Origin: Siderastrea radians
Taxonomy: Eukaryota; Cnidaria; Anthozoa; Scleractinia; Rhizangiidae
Direction: 5' to 3'
Length of the DNA: 64,000 nt
NCBI GenBank assembly: GCA_964017195.1
Contig: OZ024898.1
Span: 17,352,475 to 17,416,474 of the forward strand
The notes under the pieces are model-generated. The model ran no database searches, had not been told where the DNA came from, and saw only the letters and a list, made by a program, of their open reading frames with translations. Positions 43,326 to 54,401 of the stretch are shown one piece after another. The number at the start of each line of letters is the position of its first letter. Positions within the stretch are counted from its first letter, which is position 1. The translations under genes were made by a program, and so were the position numbers.

Positions 43326-46300
43326 TTAACGTAACTTTCCCTGCGCAAGCAGAGGTGTTACTTCTATGGTATAAACAACATCTGGCTCGCTAAGATATAC
43401 AACAGTGACTTCATCGGTATCCATGGACGCAGACTGTACTTCTGCTACGTACCATCCGGGTCTCCATCCGGAATCACCAATCTCATCGGCCGTCCACTTG
43501 ATTTTTACTTTTTTCCCAATTTCGAAGTAACTTTCGTGGTCGTCTTGCTCGGATGTGGTGTTTGTTATCAGTTAATTCTTGATACTATTTGATTGCTGAG
43601 AACTTTCAGCAATCTCCCTCTTTACGTTTGGTGTGGTTTCAATGTACTTTAGCAGTGGATTGAAGAGAACACAAAGGCCTTCTTTAGTGAAATCTGACGG
43701 CACCGAGATGAGAGACTTTGACAGCACCTTTGGAAACGAACTTGCGTCTCCGACGAACGTCTGGTAGATTGATTACATCTTCGCGCATCTGATGGAAGAG
43801 AATTGTTTTCGCTATTCCAATAAGTCGCTTAATTTCTTGCACCTCCCAGTACGATGTGAGATGACTTCTTCTATTACGCAAAAGAAAGAGTCTTAACACG
43901 AGGTCATCTTTCTTTCCTGAAATGGGCAGGTTATGTTGTCTCAAAATAAACTGGAGTGAGGCAATCGGAAGCTTCTTCAACTCTGCCACGGTTTTAGGTA
44001 GGGTACTAAGGTTGCCGCTGTAGTTCACTTTGAAGTCTTTGGGCTGGGCTTGACCTTCAGCTTTGGGCCTTTTAACGGGACATTAAGAGCTTTGCACTTC
44101 AGTTGAAGTTCGCCTACACTCAGTTTATACAAGTGATGTTTGCGCCATGTTTCTTGTTCCATACTCTCGCGGAATGACTTGTCAAATTTGCGTCGGCTTG
44201 TAGCAAAGTACTCTCGGACGCTTTCCACTGGTAGCCACGAAAGTATAGCGACCTGTTCTAAAATGTCGTCTGGAGGATCAGGCTCAATATTGAAAAAGGT
44301 ATCTAAAATTCTCCCTGGCAAGAATAAATCACTCGAAGTTGCAATCTTTGAATATTCTCTCGTGAGATGTTCCGTTTTTTCAAAAGACAGATAGTGCAGT
44401 TCCCCATTCTCGTTGACCCAACGGATATAATCTGGTATTGGTTGCAAAGATAGAGTTCCCTCCTCCATTCCAGGATTCGAGATTCTTGTTCCATACTTGT
44501 CCCTTTGCGCATTGGAAATGACTTTATAATCCGCAGCATACGAACCTTTGAAATTTTCATCTATTTGCCAGCAATTCACTAGACTGTTAAAGTATTCGTT
44601 TTTATTGGGTTCATAAGACCAGTCACATTCCAGTTTCTTCTATTCACTTAGTTGAAGGAATTCCTTCAGTCTATCCTCATCATCAAAAATCGCTTCTTTG
44701 ACCCCTCGGAAGCACTCCGAATACCGACCTCCAAAACGTGCAAAGGACAAACAATCCATGACCTCGCCAGCCATTGCCTCCATGTTTTCCATATCTTCTT
44801 CGCTGTGCGGATCTGCATGAGGGTGAATTTTCTTGCTGCTAAATGCTCCATGCCTAGAAAGGGCCTCGTTTTCAGCAGCATGTACCCTCTCCACAAAATT
44901 TCGTTTGCTGTGCCTTTCGGCAAAGCTTCTTTGTGGAGTTTTGTAAGATGAAGCAGGCAAAGGATGCGAACCATGCACATTTGGGTGAGCTTGCTGTCGG
45001 GATCTTCGCCATGACCGTTTCGGAAAACATCATCCAAAGAAGGCAATGTCAGTAAGTACAGCATTTCGTTCATTGCTCTAAACGTTGTTTCGGGTTCTGA
45101 AATTCCAAGATAAATTAGTATTACTGGCTTTCCAGTCCTTGTAACGTTTATTACTTTGCTTTCACCGTTGCTGGGCTGTTGGTAGTTTCTTTGATTCAGA
45201 TCAATAAATAAGTGAGTCATTGGAACAACTGCGTTGACTCTGCTTTGATCAAAAGTATGATCCTCATACGAGATTGCTTTCCAGGATTTTCCAGGATTTT
45301 GTACTGGTTGTATATCCCCACAAATTATAGCCTTTGCATCTCGTCAATCTACTATATTGTCGTCAGGGTTGATCTCCGCCTGTTCAAGAAGTAGATTAAC
45401 ACTCTTGGTCGACCAGTGTAAATTTACTACTTGCTGGGAAACAGAGTCACGTCGTGGACATTCTAGGGATATTTTGGCATTGACGTTCTTCCCCGAATGA
45501 TGTCTCTTCGCTGACAAAGTGTTTTCTTTGTACGAATCTGTGTAATTGAAGCAGGAAGACAATGAAAGGGAAAACTGTGGCGGGGCAACTTGAAGTAGTG
45601 TTTTTCTTGCTTGCCACATGTATAGATTGTTATCTTTGCTCCGAAACATGATATCGGAGGTTAATCGAGGGTGACTCTCTACACCCCCACCGATACCACT
45701 TTCGCCACTCTCGAATATGCTTTGCAATACAATTCCTAACTCAGGAAATTGATCGGCTAGGAGTAGACGACCGCGATTATCGAAGGAAGATCTGAACTCT
45801 TTGGACTTCCTTGAAGCAATGATTCGCTTTGTAAGCCGTCTTTGTTGTTCGTTTGTCATGTCGTTTCTTACTGTTTGAGACGTTATCTCAATGTCCTTGT
45901 ACTGGAGAAGATTTCCTTCTAACTCATTCTTGCTGGCCATTATAGAATTTTTGTTAGTTACACCCTGTAATTTTGCCACAAATTTTGTACTCGTTGCAGT
46001 GGCAAAGAGACCCTTCAACAAGTCTCTGTCTTTTTTGGTGTCTGCAAACTGCAGAGCAGTTTTAAAAAGTCCTCCTATCTCATTTTGCAGATGAGAGTTC
46101 ATTTGTTCTCTTAAGCCACGTTTGCATATTGATTCTAATTGGCTAGCGACGGCGTTTACGTTTTGATTGCGATTTTCGATGAAGAAGGCTGTGTCCTTTA
46201 TGAGTATTTTTTCAACATTGAGGTAGGGGGATAGGGCTGCCAATAACTCACTAGGCTTGGGACATCTTTTCAGCTTCTCACCAAAAACTTCGTTTTTCTT

Positions 46301-46894
46301 CTTGGTGTAGACATTTCCAAGTTCTTTTGCTTGCATGACTGGACCATTCGCGAGGAGGTATTTCGCGACATGAAGAATAACCGTGCACTTTTTTCGCACG
46401 TTGGGGCTAGGGTCGGTCAGGGCTTTAGTTTCGAGATTAGCAATGTTTTCTTCGAGAGATCCCTTTGCTTTTGATTTCTCTTTACGCCTGTCATTTTTAA
46501 CGAGAAGTTTGGCGCGTCGCTGATGCCAACTCTTCGACAGAGCAGGGAATACTCGTGGGTCTTTATCAGTTTCCTCGAGCCTGCTTTCAGGCAAAGTAAT
46601 CGGCGGTTTCTGTTGACGTGTATGCCACTCCGACGACAACGAAGGAAACGGTAGAACGTCATTTGAAATGACGACTTTCAGATCATCACCACCTTTCTTC
46701 TGTTCCTGTTTCCTATACCAGCTCTTGGACAACATCGGAAAAGGGACCTCGTAAAGAACGTTCATCATCTTGGTCCGTTTTGTATCGGCCCCGGAGTGGT
46801 GTAAGGGAGAGGATGCCCTTTTTTGGTTCTTCGACAAAGCAGCTCTCAGTTTCTTTTTAGCAGTTTTTGTGGTGTTTTGGTCGTTTCCTTCCAT
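43326..46894 (-). pseudogene. large decayed ORF: FPxLSxxW repeats, SAP-like region, C-terminal GWRPGWY (SH3-like) domain
   Basis: One long minus-strand coding path runs from ATG 46894 to TAA 43326. The start MEGNDQNTTK is followed by three FPxLSxxW(Y/H) repeats (near residues 52, 83 and 116), a possible winged-helix region (AKELGNVYTKKKNEVFGEKL), and after an in-frame TGA at 45344 the frame continues unchanged (AKAIICGDIQPVQ, SYEDHTFDQSRVNAVV). A one-base shift near 44900 leads into ERVHAAENEALSRHGAF. An in-frame TAG at 44640 is again read past (KKLECDWSYEPNKNEYF). Further shifts lie near 44050 and 43720, where a SAP-like ELKKLPIASLQFILRQHNL begins. A TAA at 43572 precedes KVKIKWTADEIGDSGWRPGW, which is likely an SH3/Tudor-like barrel. 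The family is unknown to me and is probably transposon-linked. The ORFs at 45344-46894, 44666-45220, 44640-44978, 44025-44579 and 43684-44028 are its pieces. Confidence 0.65.
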
Positions 46895-46929
46895 TTTCCT
46901 AAAGGAAATTTATTTGACAATTTATAAAC

Positions 46930-47480
46930 CTTTGTATAGAAGAAGATCATAAAAGTTAACTCTGATTTAGATTTTTCAAATTGGCAAGAGCACTAACTAT
47001 CAAAAACGCTTAAAGTCGACAAGACGGTTTTGAACTGTTTCCATGCACAGAACAAAGTTGTTGATGACAAAATTAGAAAAAAAGTGCATCATCATAATCA
47101 TCATCATCATCATCATTATTATTATCATTATTATTATTAACATGCGAACGCGAAAGGTCGCCTGGCGTGTGGATTCGCGACGCTAGTGGGGAGATCACGA
47201 GGCAGACGACTTACTCGCGTGCTCGCGTATTATTCTCGCTACGCTAACCCAGCCGGAGTGGGAGAAAGAATGCCCACAGTCTAATGGCACCGTGTCTGTT
47301 AAAAACTCTACCTAAAATGAAAATATAAACTAACTTGCACTCCCAAGGAAAATGCAAAGTAGTTCGAGTTAGCAGGGGTTCGAGATAGCCGTTCACTTCA
47401 AGATCCTTCAAGGGAAATGGGTTCGATCCAGTTAGCGGGAAGTTCAAGCGAGCTAGCGATGTTCTTCTTCATGATAATCA
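46930..47480. other. spacer with microsatellite and CpG-rich patch
   Basis: A CAT/ATT trinucleotide microsatellite lies at about 47090-47140. A CpG-rich patch (47150-47240, AACGCGAAAGGTCGCC and CGCGTGCTCGCGT) could be the promoter of the 46894 gene. GTTCGAG-type short repeats occur at 47360-47450. Confidence 0.4.
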
Positions 47481-47488
47481 TACCTTTT

Positions 47489-48138
47489 TTATCTCTGGTT
47501 GCATTCTTGCAAAGATGGAAATTCATCTCTTTCCAAAGAAAATGGTGCCTTTTGTTGAGCGTCAGGTAAAAGTGGAACAAAATGGTTTGGACCCCACCCT
47601 TTTCTTCTGGTATCTGAACAATGGCTCCACATCACGCTGACAGGTTGATGAGAGGAAGTGGGTGTCGATGGTTTGATTCTGATGTTCATGAGTGCCCTGT
47701 TTGTCCCAGAGTTTTGAACGTCTGGGTAAACCTACAACACCGTACATCCAAGAACATTTGCCAGTGAAAAGATGTGCCACATGTTGGCAAAGGTCTTGGA
47801 TTTCACTGACCTCAAAACTTCTTTCCGGTAGGATGTAGAAGGATTTTTGGAAATGACATGGACGGATCCTGGAAGCAATTTTTCAACGACATCACTTGCA
47901 CCCGTTAATGACAGTAAATAACGATTGTCTAAATACTGCTTTTCGTTCTTCGCCAACTCACATATAGAACGGATTCGGAGTTCTGTGTGATGGTCTTCAT
48001 CTCCGAACAGTACCATGGAAAAAGCCCTGAACAAGCAATTGCCATCCCCAGTGCACCCGACTGGCTGTAACTCTTTTGGCGCATCGTCAGGATATAAAGT
48101 TGCAGCCACGTTGTCAACAGGAAATTGCTTGGTTGGAG
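47489..48138 (-). pseudogene. OTU-family cysteine protease domain with one in-frame stop
   Basis: A likely exon begins at 48138 behind ATATACTTATAG and reads PTKQFPVDNVAATLYPDDAP, then GCTGDGNCLFRAFSMVLFGD with the OTU catalytic D-G-N-C, and HHTELRIRS. The frame meets TAG at 47732-47734 after ANVLGCTVL, then continues in the same frame with VYPDVQNSGTNRALMNI to VMWSH and GWGPNHFVPLLP, which holds the expected catalytic histidine. One base change therefore separates this from an intact OTU domain. OTU proteases cleave ubiquitin chains; some large transposons and viruses carry them. It lies upstream of, and on the same strand as, the 43.3-46.9 kb coding remains, so both may come from one element. 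Confidence 0.75.
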
Positions 48139-48593
48139 CTATAAGTATATTGCGATAAATTAGAGTAAACAAACTAAACACACCTCTTAACTGACATTTC
48201 ATAACGGAGTGTAAATCACCAAAATATATTGAATAATACCAAGAGAGGATCTCTTGATGATACACAAGAACTTTTGTTTTATTCTCCTCAGGGACAATTC
48301 ATTTTTTACGAGGTAGGGGGGCTGGTGGGATTTTTGAACTGTCATTAAGAAGTTGCATGGCCCCCCTCAGTCAATAAATTTTTCCCATGGCCCCCCCCAA
48401 TAAGGGTAATTTTTTTGGGTGACCCCCCCCCCCCAAAAAAAAGGAAAAAGAAAACTCAATTAAACCAGCTATGCATACTCTACAGTTAACAAAACCATCT
48501 TTTTGACAATATCATTATATTACAATTAAAACTACAGTTGCATTTGCCACTTTCAACTATACTAAGTCAGCAAAAGAGAAATGTTTCAGCTCG

Positions 48594-49631
48594 CTATAAA
48601 CTTTGAATTCGTTGAAGAGTCAAAAAATCTGATCTTCTGGTTATGCCTCTTCCCGAACGTGTTGTGGCTGGCCTCTCAACTTCTTCGTCATCGATGAAGG
48701 TAACTTCTTCATCGTCATCGATGAAGGCAAGAATGACATCATTCGATTCGTCTCTTTCACTGCTGCTTTCGCTTCCACTGTTGTCGTCTTCATCGCTATC
48801 ATCGTTATCAATGTCTAGCGGCAAAGATTCATTTTCAGTTGAGTCTTTTTCTCTCAATCTTGTTTGTAGCAGATCAGTTCTTTCAGGATTCATTTGGAGA
48901 AGCCAGTGTCTGGCAATTACCTTAACCTTGTCATGTTTGGTGCTCTTCAGATGCTTGTCTAGTCTATGGTGCTTGAGGTATTTGTTAAGCTCTGGCACTC
49001 GAAGCTTTTGTAATTTTGTCGGATCTTCGCACAAATCTTTCCAAGCATAATCCTCATGATTTTTCTCCTTCGCCTTTTGGCTTTCCTTGGCCCTCTCCTC
49101 TGCCCTCTTCTTCTTTTTGAAATCTACCACCTCAAGATGCTTTGTTTTTCAACAATAAACTTGTCAGAAAATGCTGCTACACTTTCTGAATCTGACAAAA
49201 CTAGCCTGCCACTGCCATGGTCCTTCTTCAACTGAACTCTGGGCTGCCAATCGTCTGGATTACGGCCCTCCCTTGGAGTGTTGTTGTACGGTAGGTAATG
49301 GTACTCGGGAAGACAGGAATGGTCAGGAAAAGGCTTCGGACATTTATCTATGAGTGGTCCAGTCCATTCTTTACAAAAAGAACAATTGGCTCCTACCTTT
49401 TCTTCCACAAGAAAACTTTAAAAACTCCCTGTAGTTCACCCCTTCCTCGTAATGTTCAGTTATGAACTTCTCAATCTTGGAAAAGTAGTTGTTACTAGGG
49501 ACAGTCTCTTTTTTCGCTCCAGCGTTGTGGAACTGTACCAGGTATGAAGTGTTGTGACATCTATTGATATCGTTTGTCTTAAGATTCCGTTTTGAAATGC
49601 TGCAAACTACATTTGAACTGCATTCGAACAA
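48594..49631 (-). pseudogene. leftward gene in the TIR element: CxxC region, SAP-like helix pair, acidic tail
   Basis: The path reads YFSKIEKFITEHYEEGVNYR, then (one-base shift near 49410) VEEKVGANCSFCKEWTGPL with C-x2-C and later CPKPFPDHSC. After a second one-base shift near 49140 it continues VVDFKKKKRAEERAKESQKA and a SAP-like block, LQKLRVPELNKYLKHHRLDK. The tail is acidic (DDSDEDDNSGSESSSE) and closes RSGRGITRRSDF before TAA. A SAP fold would bind DNA. The start is not fixed; the first codon of the longest frame is TTG. The product is not recognised. Confidence 0.5.
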
Positions 49632-49796
49632 ACGAATACAGCATTTAATAAGCGATTACAACACAATGCACTCAATAACATCTATATAAAACGTCGTCTT
49701 TCCTTTCCGGTAGGTTACTAGTTCCTCCCCTGCTGAAGATGCGGACATCTTCGGAAAACAAGTATTGGCCATATTGTAAATCCAAAAGGAAAGAGA

Positions 49797-50672
49797 GTGC
49801 AATACTACATGAGCATTTTCAAAGAGGCTCATTCCAAAATGCGAAAGAATGGCGAATGTGACGAGTCCTTTAAGAATAGGTTCACCACTGAACGATCCTG
49901 TCGATACGATGTTTTACAATCAAAAGAGGTTACCTTTCTAAGTGCGGATGGGTGTTCGAAAAGAGCAAGTGAGTTTTCCGAACCAGGATATCATTTGAAG
50001 CCCAGTGATGGAAGAAGATTGAACCTCTTCATCAAAGAGCACAGAAGCATGTTTGACAAGTTGAATGGCATGGTGAAACATTTGAAAGAACATGAGTCCA
50101 CACTCTTCCAGCCTAATGGGCTTACCTTGAAGCAAGGAGAAGAATTTGCTCACGATTTTAATGTGGAGCAGATCAAGGCATTGAGGCTAAGCTGCTGAAG
50201 GTCAAGCAGGATATGGAAATGCTAGAAGAAAACAAGAAAAGTTTCCACACTATATATAAGGGCATACATAAAGAACAAATAAGCAAGAGGCGAAGAAAGA
50301 AAGAAAACCGAAGAAAATCAAATGAAAGGAAGAAGAAGCGGGATGCAAACAACGTCCAACGAGTGTATGGCATCTGTGTTGGAAACCCGCTAGGCAATGA
50401 TCTTGCAGAATGTCTTGTGTATCCTCCTTCCCTAGCCATCCCTCAAGAGTGCGTCAACGTCGAAGATGTTGCAGAATTACTGAATAGACGAGATGCACCA
50501 TATATTGCACAGATGTTGCAATCAAACCACTTCAGCAATGCGGCAGGAAGCAGAATAATCACAAACCTCAAGCCTGACGTTAGAGATGATGTGTACTGCT
50601 TCCTGTATCCTGAAGAGTATGCTCTGCCTGAAGGGAACGAAAGCTACTCCCACAACGCTAGCAGCACAAGCG
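49797..50672 (+). pseudogene. rightward gene in the TIR element: coiled-coil/basic region protein
   Basis: Reading starts within GHIVNPKGKRVQYYMSIFKE and continues CRYDVLQSKEVTFLSADGCS, SDGRRLNLFIKEHRSMFDKL and LTLKQGEEFAHDFN. A one-base loss near 50185 shifts it to IEAKLLKVKQDMEMLEENKK. A strongly basic coiled-coil-like stretch (KRRRKKENRRKSNERKKKR) precedes YGICVGNPLGNDLAECLVYP and LKPDVRDDVYCFLYPEEYAL. It ends SSTSDE at a good donor (GAG/GTAAGA, 50673). The next exon is not visible. The family is unknown; the basic region may bind nucleic acid. Confidence 0.5.
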
Positions 50673-51628
50673 ACGAGGTAAGAGCTTGAAAACGATTAGC
50701 AGAGAGAAGCAATGTAGTAACAGTAACTTTATTTATTTAAGATAGTTTACAGGCCTTTATAGCAGCTTGCAGGTAGCTTAGGCTATTCTGGTCTAACTAC
50801 CACTAAAAATACAGAAATGAAAATTAAGTAACTAAATAGAAAGAAAACTTTGTTGGTTTATTAAAGTTCCCTGGCTTTAAAATTGTAGTCTGTAGCCGTG
50901 GAAACGTTATTAAAAGCAGAAGGAACTTCTTTAATAGATTTTTAAATCTAATTTGTGTATTTCGGTGGGGATATATTTTTTAAAAATAATACAACATATC
51001 CCATCTTTAAGTATTACAAAACTATTTCACGTGACCCCCCCTTTTCCCTTATTTTTTTTAGATGGCCCCCCTTTAAGGCCATTAATTTTTACGTGACCCC
51101 CCCCCCCCAAATCCCACCAGCCCCCCCTACCTCGTAAAAAATGAACGGTCCCTCAAAGACCTTTTCTTGATTTTTCGAGAAAACGAGAGAAATTCAGCCA
51201 AACGAGTAGATACATGTAAAGATATTGAAGAACAAATCAGCCAGAAAAGCTTATCCAACTCTCACACAACGATTAATCACAGAGTGACGAGCATAAATTT
51301 TGCTTGTTTTTTTGTATACGGTTTTCTCGTATTAAAGTAAGGCTATTCTCAAACGGCCTTCACGGAATTTTTTTTATTCACCACTTCTTGTCAAAAAATT
51401 CGTTATTCATTTTCTGGAAAAAAATCTAATTCCAAATAGAAAAGAAAAAAAAATTGTTTGTTGTGAGTTTTGTAAAAGTAAATTGAAAGATGTCGGGGGT
51501 AAACATACGCTATTAAATAATAAGTTCCATGACGGCCCCATCGGAATCCCCGCACTAAGCAAAGCCTTATATAAAGAAAATTATCGGAGAGCGAAAGCTA
51601 GCGCTATAACATTCATTAGGTATTTATT

Positions 51629-52098
51629 GAGGGAGTGAATAGGGATCAGTAAATCCGTAGATCCGTGGTAATTTTTAAAAATCCGTCAATATGTCAGTAT
51701 GTAAAATCCGTCAATATGTAACTGTTCTTGCAAAACTCCGAATCCGCAAGGCATGTAAAACCGTTTTTTTTTTCTGTTTGGAACTATCACGATTCTGTGG
51801 TTTCATTTTTGCAATGCTTATCAACGCCTATGCAAGAACGTGGACATTTTTGTCTTTCGCTTCTTGCTCATACCGGTCCTGTAACTTCGGTTGGCTTTGG
51901 CACTCCCTTCGCGATTACAGATACGGAACGCTAAGAAGGTCAACTAATGATCGAGCTTCGTCTGACAGAACAGATTGAAAACGAACTAAATCCACTGAAC
52001 TTTCAAAATCCGCAAATCCGTAAAAATAACCTCAAAATCCGAAATCAGAGAATTTTTTTTAGCCAAGTCCGTTGATTTGCTAGCCTATTCACCCGCTC
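51629..52098. mobile_element. 470-bp MITE with 6-bp duplication
   Basis: It starts GAGGGAGTGAATAGG and ends CCTATTCACCCGCTC (13 of 15 pairs match), flanked by TTTATT at 51623-51628 and 52099-52104. The interior repeats AAATCCGT-type motifs near both ends. The ORFs at 51691-51978 and 51728-51934 lie inside and are not genes. Confidence 0.7.
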
Positions 52099-52112
52099 TT
52101 TATTTAATTTTA

Positions 52113-52509
52113 CTATCAAAATCACTAGAGTGGTAAAAGCGGCTAAATTCTTATCACGTGGTTAAAAAAAAGTGTCTCGTGATCGCCTTGAGAAGCACCA
52201 CGTGAGGTAAAAGCTCTGCACTATGTGCTTCCATTGCTTTCGGAGTCGCTTCAATCGTTTCTAACGAAAAACGACTAAAACATGGATCCAGATTTCTAAC
52301 TGAAAGTGCATTTCAATGCTGATGGGGTTCAGAGGGCACAAAAACTTTTTTCTTAACCGAAGTGTTCTTACAAAAGTAAAGCTAATGAGCGCTTTGCAGA
52401 AGAGATTTCCGATCGGCACGAATCACATGACAATTTAAAGTCACGTGATAAGAATTGAGCCGCCGCCAATTCAAATTCCCACGTTTTACCACTCTAGTGA
52501 TTTTGATAG
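52113..52509. mobile_element. Tc1/mariner-like MITE (TA duplication)
   Basis: It starts CTATCAAAATCACTAGAGTG and ends in the inverse, flanked by TA at 52111-52112 and 52510-52511. The TIR extends through GGTAAAA. Length is 397 bp. It lies next to the palindrome that begins at 52628. Confidence 0.8.
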
Positions 52510-52627
52510 TACCGTGTGGACGAGTGGCGCTACATTTTCGCGGTTGTTCTCGCGATCCGCAAAAACCGTCCCCACCCCCCCCCCCAAAAGAAAAGGTTCC
52601 CACAAAATTTTCGCCCCGAAACTTTAA

Positions 52628-53936
52628 GAGGCTGTCTCCCTAAGAGTGTTCCACTCGATCTCGGACTCAAAAATAGATTTCCTTCAAATTTCTACCACAA
52701 ATACTACTATCTATCCCTACTACTAAAATGCACTTGAAATGATCCAAAAGTTTATTTTGCTCCGGTTTGAGGATTTGATTGTGAGTATACCGTAAGTGAC
52801 TAAACTTTGGCTATTTTGGGCGCTGTAGTACGGGGTTTTTCAATTATCGTTTAAAAAGACTTCACACCATCACAACCTTCAAATTTACACCCATTTGATA
52901 GCTTATTACTTCTTTTTACCGCTCCTGTGTCATTTGGACATTTTCCCGATAGAAATCGTGTGAAACTGTAAATGATAAATGAACTAATCTACTAAGTCAC
53001 TCGAACTAGACGAAATAGTGCTTTTGAAACATGCCAAAATTCTCAATTGAGGCGCTTAGACCAGACGTAAAAACCCGTTCTAGGCATAGACTAAGCACTA
53101 TTTCCTAGAATTATACAATAAAACTTGCGGCAGAATGCGATTCTGAGAAATTGTGTCGAAGTTTAGTATTAAAAGACGACAAGTCTGGGAGTCTATGTCA
53201 CGCAAGACACCATTGGCGAAAATGGCTTACTAAACTTCGACACAATTTCTCAGAATCGCATACTGCCGCAAGTTTTTTTGCATAATTCTAGAAAATAGTT
53301 CTAGGAACGGGTTTTTATGTCTGGCCTAAGTGCCTCAATTGAGAATTTTGGCATGTTTCAAACGCATTATTTCATCCAGTTCGAGTGACTTATTAAATTA
53401 GTTCATTTATCATTTTGAGTTTCATACGATTTCGATTGGGAAAATGGTCAAATGACACAGGAGCGGTAAAAAGAAGTAATAAGCTATCAAATGGGTGTAA
53501 ATTTGAAGGTTGTGATGGTGAGAAGTCTTTTTAAACGATAATTAGCCTGTTCCAGGCGTTCAGATAGTGGAGCGCGAGCGAAAAATAAAGGGAGCGAAAG
53601 AGCGGGAAAAAAACGAGGGGAGACTCCCCTCGTTTTTTCCCGTTCTTTCGCTCGCTTTAGTTTTCGCTCGCGCTCCACTATCTGAACGCCTGGAACAGGC
53701 TAAACGATAATTGAAAAACCCCGTACTACGGCGCCCAAAATAGCCAAATTTTAGTCACTTACGGTATACTCACAATCAGATCCTCAAACCGGAGCAAAAT
53801 AAACTTTTGGATCATTTCAAGTGCATTTTAGTAGTGGGGATAGATAGTAGTATTTGTGGTAGAAATTTGAAGGAAATCTATTTTTGAGTCTGAGATCGAG
53901 TGGAACACTCTTAGGGAGACAGCCTCCCATTTTCCA
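52628..53936. repeat. 1.3-kb near-perfect palindrome, arms of 541 bp, 59-bp loop
   Basis: The left arm is 52628-53168 and the right arm 53228-53936. After subtracting the 160-bp MITE and its 9-bp duplication from the right arm, both arms are about 541 bp. The outer ends are GAGGCTGTCTCCC and its inverse. Mismatches are few (for example AGACGTAAAAACC against GGTTTTTATGTCT). There is no coding potential; the ORFs across it are arm translations. It could be a foldback element or a recent inverted duplication. Confidence 0.9.
53543..53702. mobile_element. 160-bp palindromic MULE-type MITE with perfect 9-bp duplication
   Basis: TAGCCTGTTCCAGGCGTTCA is mirrored exactly at the other end, and the centre (GAGGGGAGACTCCCCTC) is itself symmetrical, so the whole element folds back. 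AACGATAAT flanks it at 53534-53542 and 53703-53711, the 9-bp duplication typical of Mutator-like elements. It sits in only one arm of the surrounding palindrome. Confidence 0.88.
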
Positions 53937-54017
53937 GCCTCCACTCATTTCATTGAATAAAAATAATAACTTCTGAATGTAAAGCGCTTCTAAATATGTT
54001 ATAGTATTAGCGCTAAA

Positions 54018-54074
54018 TAAATTTATTATTATTATTATTATTATTAGTAGTAGTAGTAGTAGTAGTAGTATTAC

Positions 54075-54134
<60 letters not shown>

Positions 54135-54146
54135 CATTATTATCGA
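54018..54146. repeat. ATT/AGT trinucleotide microsatellite
   Basis: About 40 triplets, mostly ATT with a central AGT block, run here. The minus-strand translation gives poly-N or poly-I runs (54013-54198 and 53817-54302), which are artefacts. Confidence 0.95.
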
Positions 54147-54401
54147 GTGACAACAGTGACAACTGACAACAGAATACAAGACATGCGGCGGCGTCCATTC
54201 TTTAAAAAAATCTTTTACCAATTTAAAACTGGAAATGAATCCTAAGTTGTAACTGTTCACCCTTAATAATATCCTAATTTTAATGGTAGCCCTTCTATAC
54301 ACCTAGAACAAAAATTGGGTCTTTGCATACCCACATGCATAACATGCATCAGTCATCGTTCGCTTTTAATCACTCCAAACTCCAGGCTCCAAGCTTTCGT
54401 A

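Larger units (their letters stand above)
48291..51152. mobile_element. 2.86-kb TIR element enclosing two divergent genes, possibly undescribed
   Basis: The ends share CATTTTTTACGAGGTAGGGG and GGCTGGTGGGATTT in inverted orientation, starting GGGAC. TCA flanks both sides (48288-48290 and 51153-51155), a possible 3-bp duplication. C-run repeats (GTGACCCCCC, ATGGCCCCCC, CCCTTATTTTTT) lie just inside both ends. The interior holds a leftward reading block (49631-48594) and a rightward one (49797-50672), about 165 bp apart. Each has one or two single-base shifts. Whether the genes serve transposition is unknown. The TIRs could also be two separate insertions. Confidence 0.5.

Noticed and set aside
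48643..49050. 135-codon plus-strand serine/leucine-rich ORF
   Set aside because: It is the antisense of the acidic, charged minus-strand coding block.
53817..54302. 161-codon ORF with poly-isoleucine
   Set aside because: It is a translation of an ATT microsatellite and palindrome arm.
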